NCBI GenBank assembly: GCA_905221605.1
Contig: CAJNDS010002186.1
Location: 255,001 to 319,000 of the forward strand
Origin: Symbiodinium natans
Lineage: Eukaryota > Sar > Dinophyceae > Suessiales > Symbiodiniaceae
Direction of reading: 5' to 3'
DNA: 64,000 bases
In this document: piece by piece, positions 10,730 to 23,649 of the stretch
Layout of the letters: each line of letters starts with the position of its first letter
Position numbering within the stretch: position 1 is the first letter of the stretch
Notes under the pieces: model-generated
The model's database searches: none
Told to the model about the DNA's origin: nothing
The model's input: only the letters and a program-made list of their open reading frames with translations
Translations under genes and position numbers: made by a program

Positions 10730-12060
10730 ATTCGCACTCGTCTGGGGCAAGCTGCCGTAGGCCGCCGTCTGTGCTGCGAGAAGGCTGCGGGCGCCAGCTG
10801 CGGCCAAGAACAGTGTCCCCGGCGCTCCTCCGGGACTTCGTCTTACATTTGACTCAGCGAGTTTTCCTGTTTCCGAAGCTTTGCATGGAAAAAGCACAGC
10901 GGCAAAAAGGAAGTGGCGCGTGCTGTGAAGAGATGGGAATACGAGAGCACTCCTGCAGATAACACACCTGTTTAAGGTGGGCGCTTCACAAGGCGGCTTC
11001 TGCAAAAGTCACGAAGCTCACTTCTCTCCGGAGTCTGAGTGTCCCAAGGACCCCGGGAGGCAGCTTCAGAACAGACCTCTACTGCGGAAGCAAGACCGAA
11101 TGCTGGGAGGCCTTCCCTTCTGGCACTGCAGGTCTGCACAAAGAACGGTGGGGACACACCCCGCCGCCAAGTGCTGAAAGAATCCCCCAGTGAGCGCATT
11201 AGCCCATCGCCCCACTGTCATATGCCTCAGCACCAGGCACGTTGGCACGTTGGCCTCAAGGGATCTCGGGTTGAGAGCGGGAGACTCCAGATGCGCGACG
11301 AATCCTAAACCAGTGATCTAGAAGTTCCTAGAAACACTATACCCAACCAACACATGCACAATGTCCGCGTGCAAGAGCGCAGGTGCCCTGTCTGCACGTA
11401 GACAATGTCACCCGTCTGTCTCAGCCGACACTCACCCCCATGCAGCACGCCCCGCACCCGGCCAACGGTGCGCGAGCCGTTGGGAGCTCGTGGGTGGGGC
11501 AACAGAACGCTGCGACAAGCTCACCATGAAGTTGGCATAGCTGGACAAGAAGCAGCAGGCATGTGACGCATGTTGATCAGCTGCACTGATCTCGACCGCC
11601 AGCCTTTGGCGCACAGCTGGCGCTTCTTCGAGCTTCGCGGCGATCAAGAGTGCGGACCCAGGATGACCCCGGGTCGATACCATGGTTTTGAACTACTCTC
11701 TCTCTCTCTCTCTCTCACTCTGACAAGTAGCAGGTGCCAGGTAAAACCGCCCTCAGGGTCACAGCTTCATCGGCCTCACCAAACTGCCTCTTCACTTATC
11801 ACAGCTTCTACATTCAGTCCAGGCAGTCCGGCACGGCGGGCCGACTAGACCAGTCACTGACCGAACTACACAAAACCTTGAGGACCTTGAGTTCTTTTTG
11901 GAAGAAGATGCCCCTCCCCCTTAGCAGATCGCGAGTCAAAGCTGCATCAAGGCATCTTGGATTGAGAGCTGAGGGTCCTGACAAAGCGGATCCGGTTGTA
12001 CACTGGGATGTGCGGAACACGACCATCACCCAAACCAAGAGCCTGGGAAGCGCTGCCACG
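10730..12060. other. Non-coding stretch with a short CT run
   Basis: No convincing exon on either strand. A (CT)n run occupies about 11695-11716. The ORFs here are short and of mixed composition. Confidence 0.4.
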
Positions 12061-12061
12061 G

Positions 12062-12320
12062 TCCCCACAGGAGCCCACAGAGCCGTCTCGCAGTCCCAGC
12101 CTGAGCATTGCCTGCACGGCCAGCAAAGTATCGGCACCCATCAGAACGGGCCATTCCTGCTTGATCTGCTCCTGTGCCGTTTCTGTCTCTGGAGTCTTGA
12201 CTCTTCCGTGCTCGGCATGTTGACATTGCACAGCGATGCTGTACTCTGTGCAGCTCAGGGGCCCAAACTTGAATCTCTGCTGGATTGGTCATTGACACAT
12301 TTCTGTCAGGGTTTGAGAAG
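12062..12320 (-). CDS. Exon-like ORF, possible fibronectin III-like end
   Basis: One minus frame reads continuously RFKFGPLSCTEYSIAVQC, AEHGRVKTPETET, then EQIKQEWPVLMGADTLLAV. The first part resembles the last strands of a fibronectin type III fold (L-x-x-x-T-x-Y-S-I-x-V ... G ... TP). That is a weak resemblance; the fold is common in dinoflagellate surface and signalling proteins. A competing frame over the same bases is also open, which lowers confidence. No splice sites were assigned. Confidence 0.3.
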
Positions 12321-12329
12321 AGCCGCAGC

Positions 12330-14960
12330 GCCAAGGCCACCAACAACGTAGTCACCAAGGCGCAGGTTTCCGGCAAGCTTCGGCAAAGTATCCGCACGGA
12401 TTGCCTCACACTATCTTAGTCAAACATTGGTGACTTTATCGGAACATCTGCTTCTGGGCTGCGCTTTCACATTGACGTTGGTCAACTCAAACCGTCTTTG
12501 CCTGGGAACCAGTCTGGTTTGCAGCAAACCGATGCCATGGTGGCTGAACCGTTTCTGCGGGGACGATGCAATGCGATGCAATGCTAAGCCAAGCACAACT
12601 CACTCGTCACAAAGGCAGCGCATGCAACTCCCACGCCGAGAGTGTGCCTTGGTACTTTTGTGCACCACGGATGTGTGGTGCGGCAAGGCCATGGCGCCTA
12701 TGACTGGCGGAAAGGATGTGGAACGACGTCTTGGCCAACGCGGCCAAGTCACAGGCTGTTGAGGGTGCCGAAGGCAAGGGTCTCCATGGCACCTGCGGAT
12801 TCCACACTGCGTGACACGTGTCCAAGCTGCCCAAAGTATCCGTAACCCTCACTAAATATCACTAATTGCAAGGCACATCAGCTCTCCGAGATACACCCAT
12901 GTTACCCGTGCGGGACGTGAGCAAGGCAAGGAAGGAGCTCCTACTGCTGACGTCGAAGAAGGAGAAACCTAAGAACAGCCTGGCGTCACATTCTTTCTCG
13001 CTGTAGCGAAGTCTTTGATGTGTGCCGTCACACTTTCACACGGTCCCGATTAGCTGCAAATTAATCGGATGCAACTCCGGATGTGCCACAGTCGGGGGTC
13101 AATCAAGGTTTACGCGCTGGTTCGCAGCCCGCATTGCAACATGCAAGAAACAGAAGAAACTTCTCAAACGAACGAGGTCTAGCAGGAGGTCGGGGCAAGC
13201 AGTTTTTGATGATCGCGGTCGTGCACTGCATCCAGAGCTTCCTCCTCATGCCCCTCGCGATACACCCTGGACTCGGATTGCAGTCGATGCCAACCCCGTG
13301 ACAACAGGATACCAAGAACTGGCACACATTGTGCCATGAGGCAAACTGCACAAGTATCAAGGGAGAGCTGGCAAAATGCCAAAAGGCACCGAAGAGAGCT
13401 CAAGCAACGAGAGCACACATCTCAAAAGCATTCTGGGGAAACTATTGTCTCATGTTACCCATGTTGTCTGCGGCCTGCCTGGCTGCAATTGAACTGGGAC
13501 TCTCTTGGAAAGAAGAAGGTGATCCCGCACCCGACACTACATCAAGGCTCTGTGACTGCAGTATGCAAGCAACGAAGCAGCTCGAGTTGCCACCAACCGC
13601 GCGACGCAACCAGCACGTGTGCGAAACTTGGCTCGCAATCTACCCCGCCACAACAGGCAACTTTGTTTTTCCACGTCGCGGGCAATCTGTCATGGCTCTT
13701 AGAAATGTGACTTTCTACCCCATCTATTAATATGAACCGCAGCTGACGCAGTGGTGCACCCCATCCTCAGAGACAGAACCGAACTCTGGCAAGCCCCCCT
13801 CTATGTATCAACGCATGCATGTCTCCGTACTTCATGTTCGGAGTGCGATGTGCAGAGGCTTCCATCAGGCACCCGCAGCACGAGCTGGCAGGGTTGTCAG
13901 ATGTCAGCGAGTCGCACATGTCGCACTGCTGACAGCAGAGGCGAGCTACTGTCAGATGCAAAGTCCAGCTGCCCGCAGGGGATGAGTGGAACTGGACAGC
14001 CGCAAACGTCAAATAAGGTCAGTACGTCTTGGAAGCCTGATGTCGCCACATATGACTTTGATTCAACTGCAGTACCGCTGGCGGTTCAAATGGTGTCCAG
14101 TCCTTAAGCCCAGTATTTGTGTTGGCAAACTGTACAACTTGCGCCCACAATGATGTGCGATGAGCTAAGTTGCTCTGAGCTCGACTTCAAAAGCTCTCAG
14201 GCACCCTCGCCCACTTGAAGCGACCTCTGTGGAAACTTTAGACACTTGACTGGAGCGATGAGCTCCACAGGGCATCGTCCGCTTTGCGGAGACTGCATAG
14301 GATTGGCACCCCACCACTGTCAAGGAAAAGCGCAATCGGCAAACCAAGTGCAGCTCCTGAACGACTCACCAAGACTGCAGCTGAACTACATTCCATACAC
14401 AAGAAAACCAAAAATCTCTGATATCTGTAGACAAGACATGGAGCTGGAGCACCTTCCCATTGACCTATCCAGTGACGGACATGTAGGCAGCAGTGGCGTG
14501 GCAGCTCAGCCTCAATACGCTCTGAACAGGGACCCGGAGTATAATTATCGCAGCAAAACACAAACCCATCTACCTACTGTAACAGGCCAAAACTGACTTG
14601 CTAAGTATGTCATCTTCGTCTTACATTTTGCAGACTCCATGCCCGAAAGTCGAAATCGCTGGCATCCTGCACTGACTATCAGCTTAGACACTCATCAGCC
14701 TGACTGTGTGCTGTCTGCATCGGCTTCGCCTTGATGGGCCCACCAAAACCTTCCAAAGCGGAATCCTCAGGCATGCAGGGGGCACAAAACCATGTAACTA
14801 CTGTTCAAGCATAATGAAGGCTGGCTTTGTCGGAGTCTGTTCTTGTCTTGTGCATCGTTGTGAGGGCCCGCAGTATCAGAAAGATTTTGGGCTGAGGCAC
14901 TTCTACGTTGATAATCGTTGACAGTTGAAGTGACCTACAAACTCAAGTGTAAGGAGCTGC
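12330..14960. other. Long stretch without supported genes
   Basis: Both strands carry ORFs up to about 130 codons (for example 13329-13730 on +), but none has a recognisable motif or convincing composition. No tandem repeat longer than a few units was seen. Confidence 0.35.
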
Positions 14961-14965
14961 CCAAC

Positions 14966-15400
14966 TCAAGACGGTTGCAGAATGCGCAGAATGCCCGCTC
15001 CTCTTTCGCATCCTTCGTTGCATCCTTCACGCATCGCGGCATCCTCGACTCCTTCGGACCCTTGTCTCCGGCGACTCGCGCCGGCTGAGGGTCCTCCGTG
15101 GCAAAGCGCAAACGTTGGCTGCTCCTCGAGGCGAGCTGCGACGTGAGCTGAAAGGTTGTTGTGCGAGCAGGACACAAGCCAGGTGTTTACAAGTTCTTCG
15201 CAAACGTATTTCCAGTCTTCTCCAGCCGCATCGCAGACAGGCCTAACGTAGCTCATGCGACCGCATCACAGTACGATCGACACGATCTGCTGTCCTGCTA
15301 GCGTCCTTGGAACTTCTGTCGACCTTCTTCAATGATGACTTCCGCTGATCTGCTTCGGCCTTCAGGGGTTCACTGAATCGGCCTACCAGCACGCAGAATC
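14966..15400 (-). CDS. Two exon-like segments of an unrecognised gene
   Basis: About 15243-15400 reads VGRFSEPLKAEADQRKSSLK followed by VDRSSKDASRTADRV, a charged, coiled-coil-like stretch. About 15090-15230, in a different frame, reads CDAAGEDWKYVCEELVNTW, then NNLSAHVAARLEEQPTFAL. Order and strand fit successive exons of one gene. Amino-acid composition is protein-like, unlike the flanks. No family is recognised. Confidence 0.35.
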
Positions 15401-15409
15401 TAAAGACAG

Positions 15410-16190
15410 GTGGCATGATGCTTGAAGCCGTACGGCTTAAGGTGTGGATACAAGTACCACAACACCGCCGAACGGTGCAACATGTGCGAGGAAAGCACGT
15501 CAAAGCGAGTCTAACCCAGAATACCTTCCGCACTGCTTATGCACAGCTTATGCGAGCTAGAAAGCAAACCCCGCCTGCTGACGCTCACCCCTCCTGAACA
15601 ATCCAGTGAAAGCACGTAGCGGCTTCATCCACTTTGCCATCTGTCGCCATCAAGGGCCTACATCTGCATTTCTCTGTAGCTTGCTTGGATCGCTACATAG
15701 TCCTGCAGGAAAGGTATGCGAAGCAGCGGGAGCATGCGTTGTACAAAAGTCGCAAAGGTCACAGCAGGCATGTACACTGTTGCACTGTTGCACGGCCTCT
15801 TTTTGCAGCACAAAGCCGCAGACATTAGACACTTCGCCCCGTCACGGCCTGCATGCCTCAGCACGACCACATGACCGCTGGTGCTTCCTGCCTTCCCCTG
15901 CGCCATCCTGCGCCGCTACGATCTAAGAGAGCACAGGGAAGTTACACGTGTGACATGAGCTTCCAACCGTTTAGAGCGTGCCCATTCGTGGCAGCCTTGC
16001 CGTTCACCTGGCCGCTGTGATGCATCTGTGATGCGTCAGTGCTGCCAAAACCCCTGTCACAGGTGATGAAATGATATGAAATGATGTAATGGGGGCCTGC
16101 TCCGAAGCTTGAACTTTGCCCGAGGACCTCGAAGCCCGAGTGTCGTCAATCTGCACTGATAAGAGTTGGTAGACTGGTCGCCTGCATCGC
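15410..16190. other. Non-coding stretch
   Basis: Nothing supported on either strand. Short direct runs such as GATGAAATGATATGAAATGATG occur near 16060. Confidence 0.35.
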
Positions 16191-16410
16191 CAAGACTAAG
16201 CAAGTGGCATCTCCCCAATCTTCAGAACAGGGCGACTGGGGCCTTGGAGAGGCGTTAGGGAAAGCAGGGCACTGCAGCACAGGGCACGAAACCAAAGCTT
16301 GGACCCTCGCCGCTTAGATCCACGGCATCGCCAAACGCCACCCTCATCTCGATCCAGGGGAAAAGCCTTTGCTGCAGAATTCGAAAATGTTTGCGGTGCG
16401 GTGCCGTGGG

Positions 16411-16450
16411 CCGCAGTGCATCGCAGTGCATCGCAGTGCATCGCAGTGCA
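16411..16450. repeat. 10-bp tandem repeat (TCGCAGTGCA)x4
   Basis: Four copies of a 10-bp unit; the first copy differs at one base and the other three are identical. Confidence 0.9.
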
Positions 16451-16497
16451 CCGGGCACCGGGCTTCAAGAACTGCTTGGCAGCGAAGATGCTTGCCG

Positions 16498-16746
16498 TCA
16501 CAGGAGGGGACGGGGTGTAGAGCAGCACCACCTTGACATGCAGACTGGATGTCGCGTGCCAGCTAGAAGCCTCCAGTGCTGGCCATTCAAGGTAGCCTCT
16601 TGGGGCTCCCACTCCATGCACCTCCACAAGATCTCCTGAAGATCCTCCAAGTAGGCGCTCTGCAAGAGCAAGCCTGGGGTGTGAGAAGCACCAATGGTGA
16701 AAGCATGAGAGCACACGACGGCGCTTTGCACATCGGGTCGTTCCAC
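16498..16746 (-). CDS. Exon-like ORF, unassigned
   Basis: The minus strand reads VCSHAFTIGASHTPGLL, QSAYLEDLQEILWRCMEW and QEATLNGQHWRLLAG in one frame. The composition is balanced and protein-like. No family is recognised. The 10-bp minisatellite lies just beyond its 3' side. Confidence 0.3.
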   Translation of the reverse strand: MERPDVQSAVVCSHAFTIGASHTPGLLLQSAYLEDLQEILWRCMEWEPQEATLNGQHWRLLAGTRHPVCMSRWCCSTPRPLL

Positions 16747-16759
16747 CCTGGGGCTCCCC

Positions 16760-17980
16760 GCAGCCCGCAGCGCTCGGCGAGGCCCGCGCTCCCCTCGTCC
16801 TTTACAGCGGTGTCGTGAGCACTGGCCCGTGCAGGCTTAGGTGGCTTAGGGCTTAGGTGGCATCTCCAATCTCAGCTTCCGAGCTCCGATCCAGGGGCTT
16901 CAAGGCCCGTGAGGCACCGCAGCCACGGCCTCATGTCAGCGTCAGCGTCTGTGTCTGTCGTGTCGTCGAGTCTGTCAGTGAGAACCCAGGCCCAAACGGT
17001 ACACCTCACCATCAGAGTAGAGGCGGCCAGACTGCAATTGCAGCTGTTGATGCGAGCAGTCAAGAACGGAAACGGGAAGAACTTGAAGAACTTGTACAAT
17101 GTCATACATGAGCAGCGACGAGCCCTTATGAGCCCTCATTGTCTCGTTGCCTGGACCGTCAAGTCATAGGCCAACCAGGCCAGGGCACCAGGGCCTGCAC
17201 TGCGCGTCCCCTGTGTTCGCCATCTGCCCAACACTTTGGCTCTCAGGCCCTACGAATTTGGTTTGCGGATTTCGCTGAAGTAGCGAGAATGGGGTTCGTT
17301 TTCCAGCTGTCGCGCTCGCACCTTGTGGGGAAGCATTGGACCATTGTGACCACTTGTTCAGCATGGCCTGGCTCCAATCTGATGATAGCACCGCACTATG
17401 CTGCACCCGGCTGTACACGTGGAACTCTCGTAAGAGCCCTCTGCCGGCCCTCTGCCTGCCGGCGAAGCTGCCGGGCTGCCTCTGCCGGCCTGGGCGCGGT
17501 TGGCATTTATCTCTCCCCGGGGACCCGCCACACAGATGCAACTTCGTGCAAGCGACAGCAAGCGTGAGCTGACCTACTCACAACAAAAGAGGCTCGTGCC
17601 AGCTGTCAGCGTCGCCTTAGTCCATCTGATGAATCTGTGATGAGTGTCATGGTACGGCATCTGTGGCAGGAGCTCAGGCAGGAGCTAACAGTGATGCCGA
17701 GATGCCTAACACAAATTACCCATATCACAAGCTTGTTACATTGCAGCACGGAGCCTCTCCATGCCTGAGGGCATCGGCGGCGAATGCACCCAGGTCCGTG
17801 GTCTCGCGGAGCTTGAGCATCGCGGCTTCGTTCTCCGAGTCCGAGTCCACCGAGTCCAACGCCTCGAGAAGCGGCTGCACCTTACAAAGCGGGCAAAAGC
17901 TCCAGCTCGATGCTATACTCGTGGTCCTTTGCTATCCTGTTAACATGCGCATAAAAGCATATCAACGACGTCCAAGACCA
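16760..17980. other. Non-coding stretch
   Basis: ORFs here (up to 142 codons, 17139-17567 on +) look like chance open frames in GC-rich DNA. No motif, repeat array or RNA gene was seen. Confidence 0.35.
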
Positions 17981-17989
17981 TGAGCAGCT

Positions 17990-18180
17990 TTGAGTGGGGT
18001 CTTTGGCATGCTTGCCTTTCGGGCGCCGTTTTACAATGGCCCGTACCAATTTTGCGCAAGGATCAGAGGCGGCGATGAGGGCCAAAAGGATGCCATCGCA
18101 GACTCGACCCTTCCCCAACAACGACTTCCCCGATGCTGCCGGCTTGGAAGTTGTCTGGAAGCGGCCAAAAATCGGATAAC
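17990..18180 (-). CDS. Exon-like ORF, unassigned
   Basis: The minus frame reads RFQTTSKPAASGKSLLGKG, then CDGILLALIAASDPCAKLV and RAIVKRRPKGKHAKDP. It is basic with one short hydrophobic helix. It sits inside a 133-codon open stretch (17882-18283) whose ends look like intron. No family is recognised. Confidence 0.25.
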
Positions 18181-18189
18181 CCCAGGATA

Positions 18190-20540
18190 ACTGCACGAGT
18201 GGGTCTCTCACCACCACCCAATAGAGGCCCCAGGTATCCAATGCATGATCATGGGGGGTCAGGTACAATTTTGGTAAATTCATCGAGGTAAAGTCTAAGA
18301 CTAACGGTTCGACCGAGAGATGTCAGAGTTGGCCTCTGTGTCCAAGCCGTGCGTTTATCGCAGCCAGCGTATCAATTTTGTCTCTGCGTTCGATTAGGGT
18401 CTCTTCGCTCTTGGTTGATGGACTCATCATCCTCTGGTTTACAAGTCTGGTGCAACGTCGTGCCCGATTTACGTCCGGCCCTCTGCATTGTTGCTCAGTC
18501 AGACCGAGAACTGTCGCCAATACACTAGTCACTAGTCTCGGCATCGTTGAACTCCGAGTGGCGCATCCTGGTGGTGGATGCCTTCATATCACTCCTTGCT
18601 TCCGGGAAGTACCTCGCTTCCAGCGGAAGGCGATTGCAGCCTAAACATACTTATTTGGCCGCCAGGGCGACGGATGAGTAAATGCCATGCCTTCGGAAGC
18701 TGCTAGCTGCGGCCAAAACGGGCTTCTGTTGGCTGAACGGCAACTATAGCTCTGCAGAATCCTTGCCCGACAATATCACACGAATCACGCACTTTCCCAG
18801 TTTGTTGTTTTCGGGCCTGCGAACCTGTATATTTCAGGTGGCGAGAGGTTAGGCGTCTTTCTGCATTGGATGAGTCTGCCGAGGGGTGCAGCTGCGGCAC
18901 CCACTGGCGCACCACCACGTCGAACTCTGGCCGCCGTCTCCCTCTTCGGAGGAGGCTTCCCAAACGCAGGACCGCGGCCCTCGACCTGACTCCAAGCAGC
19001 GACACGCTGCAGAGGTCAAAGCACACACACGAGGCCCCAGCCGTTGATACGGCGGGCATGCCGCCGCAGTCTGAGTGAGGCGAAGGAGCCAAGAGTCCGC
19101 ATGGCGCTCCAAGGCTTCCCACACGTCCTCATAGGCTCAGCCGATTTGTGCTTCTCAAGGAGCAGATGTGAACAGATGTGCTTTTCTCGGCTTCGCAATT
19201 CTTGCCTGTTTGTAAACAGCACTGTCTTCGCTTGTGCTACATCGCTGCAAGAAGGGCGTTTCTTGCTTCCTTCGCAGGGTCCAGAGATTAGAGTGGCATA
19301 AAATGTGAAACTTCGCGAACGCCCCAAACAGAACCCACCCGACCCAAGGGAGCCGCGGAGCGGGAGACTGCGGCCCACTGAATGAAAGGGAGCTATGAAA
19401 GAAATCACAGAAAGAGCCCAAGACCCCACCCATCAGTTCCGCCCGAGCCAGAAACGAACTTGACAAAGCGCAGGGCCCAGAACATACCACAGGAAAGCTT
19501 GAGATTCCATGCCACGTGCCCAGCGGAGCTACTGCTGGCTGCAGCCGTGCTCTTTCTTTGGCGAGCGTTTATTGTAAGAGGTCTGCCCTTCGAACTCAGA
19601 ACTTCGGCAGGGTGCAGAATTCATCTTCCATTGCGGCTGCACTCCACGGCAGGCCGCTGCCACAGCGCACGTAATCAGGACGGGCGCCCGAAGGCATTGT
19701 CCCTACGGCCTTACGGCAAAGGCTTGCTCCCTGCAGCCTTGAGAGCACCTCACACCGAGCGCGGTGAGGAGTCCGAAACATGGGCTTGCAAGGTCGAGGT
19801 ACCACATAGGATATACATTCTGGTACGGCTTGGTTCCTTTGAGGCCGAACAGTTTGGAGAGGTCTAACAGTATCAAGCTTGGCATGCTCGACTCCAGTGT
19901 TCAATGGCAGCACACGTCCTCCCCCAATCTGTGGCGCAGCCACGTGGCGCCCTGATGCAGGGCTGAAGCATGGAGGTCTCCACATGTCTCCACAACATCA
20001 AAGCTCTAGATGGTAGATGACAGTAGATGACCGTAGATGACCTTAGATGACCTTAGATGACGGCAGATGACGGCAGATGACGGCAGATGACGGCAGTCTC
20101 CAACCTCGTGCTCTTCCTCGAGTGCAGACTCCAGCGGGGCGTCCAGGAAAAGACCTGTCTCATAGCACAGGGTGGGATGGCATGCATGGCACGCAAAGGA
20201 CAGAAAGTAAAGGGCAATAAAGGGCATGTACCAACGTACCCGCAGTCCACTCCGGGCTGCTAGCTGCTTTTGCGCATGTCGGTGAGAAAGGTGAATGCCC
20301 GCAACAGCGACTCGTCACAAGCCTGGAAGGTCAAGACGCTCCCACGTGTGGTTTCCATGCGTGTTGCTACATGCTGCTGCATGTTGCTATGCATTATACT
20401 GCTCATTTTAACATTGAGAAATACAAAGCTGGCGCGTGCTCGGAGACAGCTCCTGGCCTCGCATGCCTGCAGGGCTGCTAAGTAATCAGCAATGCTGATC
20501 GGCAGCTTGTCCTCCTAAGCGCTTTCATCCCCTTTCCAAC
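18190..20540. other. Mostly non-coding, one weak exon-like segment
   Basis: The minus frame near 18850-19000 reads RRPEFDVVVRQWVPQL followed by HPSADSSNAERRLTS, which might be an exon. The rest shows no supported coding. A 10-bp minisatellite is listed separately at 20007. Confidence 0.3.
20007..20095. repeat. 10-bp tandem repeat (TAGATGACCN), about 9 copies
   Basis: About nine consecutive units of TAGATGACxx. The last four have become CAGATGACGG, showing local homogenisation within the array. Confidence 0.9.
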
Positions 20541-20544
20541 ATGT

Positions 20545-20801
20545 TCGGAACGCAGAGGGCTTGGCAAATGCTGTCCTGCATTTCCTCCATCCACGCAAGC
20601 CCGTCTTTCTCCTGCGATTCTATTCGGTAATGGAAGATGTCGGATGCATGGCTAACGGAGTATGACGGAATCCTGTCGTTTATTTCAACCCATGCATGGC
20701 AGGTCCTTGCCCGGGCAGCAGGCGCACAGCTGCAGAGCCCTGCTGTAGTACTCAGCGCGAGCTGCCTTAGCCGCCTCCTCGGCTTCCTCGCGCAGACTCT
20801 C
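20545..20801 (-). CDS. Exons with coiled coil and PH-like C-terminal helix
   Basis: After an AG acceptor at about 20802, the minus strand reads ESLREEAEEAAKAARAEYY followed by SRALQLCACCPG (about 20706-20801), a clear Glu/Ala coiled coil. A downstream segment at about 20550-20690 reads SYSVSHASDIFHYRIES, then EKDGLAWMEEMQDSICQA. The last helix, with its central Trp, resembles the closing helix of a pleckstrin homology domain. The PH call is tentative because the beta strands before it are not all visible. Frames differ between the two segments, as expected for an intron. Confidence 0.35.
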
Positions 20802-21204
20802 CTGGGGTCGAGACTCCGAGACTCCGGAGGCAACCGAGTGCAGCTAAGTCCGCCGTTCAAGGGTCCGCCGTCCTTATCCGGCTCTCCCTTAAGTGATCTT
20901 GCCGCGTTCGCGGCCAGCACGGCCTGCGGTCTGTTCTCGGGCTGTGTCGGACGACTCACAAGGAGCATCCAATATTGCTATCTCTTTTTCTCTGTTTTGC
21001 AGATTCTGGCCACTCCCCGTTGCGTGCCTGAGCTCCGACCGTGAAGAGCGAGGAAGAACATGCATCACAAGCACAAGCCATTGATGCTTCAACATGGCTG
21101 AAGACGGGCAGCTCTCTTGGGAGGTCGGTGGACTTGGCAACGACGCTTTGGTTGCGAAGTCCTGGCAAATGACTTCAAACCACAGAGAGGCACACGGCAC
21201 ATAT

Positions 21205-21255
21205 CGTCACACCATGTCACACCACGTCACCACGTCACCACGTCACCACGTCACG
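21205..21255. repeat. 8-bp tandem repeat (CACGTCAC)n
   Basis: Four to five near-perfect 8-bp units, preceded by two diverged ones. Each contains CACGTCA. Confidence 0.85.
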
Positions 21256-21383
21256 CCCCCTGTGTTCCGGGCGGAGTCTCCTTGTGGTTAAGATGGCATC
21301 CGAGGCGTCCGGCGCTGCGCTGTTCAGGGTATCCTGAGAATGGCTGTCCCTTGTCCCTGACAGCTCGAAAACACTAGCTACAA

Positions 21384-21683
21384 TTACAATGTAAAGCTGT
21401 AGAGCAGAGGGACAAAGGAAAGGAAAAATTCAAAAGCAACCAAAGAAAAACATCCCCAGGCCTGGGCCTGGGGGCACAGCACGCACCACTGCTTCTGCTC
21501 GAAGTCCCGTGCTGCAAGCGCCTCCAGCTGACGGGAGTTGCCCCCCACTCTCACCCCGCCCGAGAAACAAGTCTGTGAAATGTGTTTGCTGTTCTTGTTT
21601 TCGAAGGAAGTCCGCGACATGTTTTTTCTGTTCCTGCTTCTGTTCAGTCCCTCGTCCTCTTCACGTGTTTTGATTCGCCCCAA
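21384..21683 (-). CDS. Exon-like ORF, unassigned
   Basis: The minus frame includes GVRVGGNSRQLEALAARDFE followed by QKQWCVLCPQAQAWG. The paired Cys and the flanking composition look protein-like. The ends (poly-aromatic tail, Asn/Lys-rich head) are probably intron. No family is recognised. Confidence 0.25.
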   Translation of the reverse strand: MGRIKTREEDEGLNRSRNRKNMSRTSFENKNSKHISQTCFSGGVRVGGNSRQLEALAARDFEQKQWCVLCPQAQAWGCFSLVAFEFFLSFVPLLYSFTL

Positions 21684-21699
21684 GCTTTACTGGTAAGAA

Positions 21700-23640
21700 G
21701 CATGCAGCATAAACCCATAGACCTACCATGAATTGATGATGTTGTATTTCTGTGTGTGCACGCTGCGGGAAAGGGAACAGGTGTCCTCAACTCACTCGAA
21801 GCTGCATCTTTGCGTGAAGGCTACTGTCTTGCACCTGAAAGCACATGCACATGGTTTCAGCTGTCAAGCTGGCAGAGTTTTTAGGGTTTTCGGACAGGAG
21901 TTCTTTCGGGAGAACTCCTGCACATGACAATAAAAATCCTAGTTTCAGAAGTTTGTCCAGCATCTGCCGCGGACCGCGTGCGCACTCGCGAACTCGCTTC
22001 GCGACTGTGCTTATGGCTCGACTTCGCACGTGGTGTCGCAACTTGACGCGTTCCCGCGTGACAAGACGGTGTCGTGACTTCGCTCGCCATGGCGCGACAT
22101 GACACTATGGGCGGCAGGGATGTTTAAGCAGATGTCGAGCAATGCTCCACTCTTCTCGTGCAAGTTCCATGGCACGCTGTGGCACACGTGCACCTCCATA
22201 TTCCCTCGCTGCCGCGGAGGAAGCCGGTGCCTCAACCCAAACAACTTGCAGAGGAATTGCGGAGGAGACTCGGAGGACGGCGCTACGAAAGTGCGAACAC
22301 GTCCGGAACATTGCGGATGTCCAACTTGCTCAGTCACTGGCCACTCGCGCTCCAGCGCACGAGTTGCGCGCTTCTCGTTGTTCGGCTTGCCCAAAAGCCT
22401 AGATTAAGAGCACTCGCAGGGAAGAGACGCGAAGGTGATCTCTCCCGAGCCTCGCAAGCGCCCGGACAGCCTCCAGGCCCTCAGCAAAGAAAAGCCTCAG
22501 TGGCTCCAAATGCCTCTCAAAGAGATCCCGAAAGGGTCCTCACTCATAAATGTCGCTTTTCTCCTGCAGCCCAGCATCTGCCGGGCTTCCTGTGTCACAC
22601 TGTACTGACACTGTGCTGCGCATTGCTGCTACTGTCTGTCTGTTCACGCCCTTCAATTGGACAACGCAGATTGCAACATATTGCAATGTCCTCCTGGACT
22701 GGTGAAATGCAGCTGCATTTAGTGCATTGGCCGTCTGCTTCTCCACGGCATGGCTTGCAGCAGAAGCCGGCGCTCAGCGATCTGCCTGAACATAAGTTAG
22801 CCAGCACTTCTGCCAAAAGATATGAGTTCATTCACTTCTGTCGACGTTCCTGTGCTCAAAAGAGGCCAGAGCAAGGCTATGCAAGGTTGCCAGCCTGCAG
22901 GGGCCGATGCCCAAGGCCCAGAGTTCAGCAATGGACTCTTCCTTCGAATCCAAACTACGCCACAGTCCTTGGCTGTCATCTCACACAACACATCACAACA
23001 CTCACACACCTACGGTGACACGCCACCAGTGCGGCGCTGTGTGCTAGGGAGTTTGTGGGAACCCCTGACTCCCCATCATTAAGGCCCTGTCGAGCCGAGG
23101 TCCGAGGTGTTTGTCCCTCTCCCCAACGTGGAAACAAGCTCGGGGTCGATAGCTAAATGGTTCGGGGTTTTAGGCCAGGCTCTCTCAGGTGGTGGCGTGT
23201 TGGTGGCTACCTGAGCCCTGTTGTTCTTGTGGGGGAACTGAGTAAGCACAGCATGTACGATTTTGGGAAACCTACGGTAAGGGTAACGGTTGCACTCGGG
23301 GCTGTGTGGCAGGAACCTTCCTGTGCTGTCACCCTCCTCTTCACGCGGCGTTACACAGCAAATGTGTCCTAGTCACATGAGTAAAAAATCAATCTCCCCC
23401 AGGTTTGAGAAGTTTGAGAAGTTTGAGAGGTGCACAAGGTGCCCCCTCCGGCCTCGGATCGTTCTTGGAAGTGGTTGCTTAGCGAACTGCAAAGACAGCG
23501 TGCAATTTTGCATTTGGGCTCCGACAAGGTTAGACGGGGTAAGGCAAAAGCTTGCAATTGCAGCTTGCTCCCCACGTGACTCCCGCAGATCCGATATGGC
23601 ATGGTGGTGAACTGTGTGACCTGAAACTTTCGGTGCAGTC
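21700..23640. other. Stretch with a long but unsupported plus-strand ORF
   Basis: A 286-codon plus-strand ORF (22158-23018) exists, but its composition changes along its length and overlapping frames are equally open. I do not support it as a gene. A 9-bp repeat (TTTGAGAAG)x3 lies at about 23404-23430. Confidence 0.3.
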
Positions 23641-23649
23641 TGTGGCATC

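Noticed and set aside
22158-23018. 286-codon plus-strand ORF
   Set aside because: Heterogeneous composition, overlapping open frames and no motif. Consistent with chance in GC-rich DNA.
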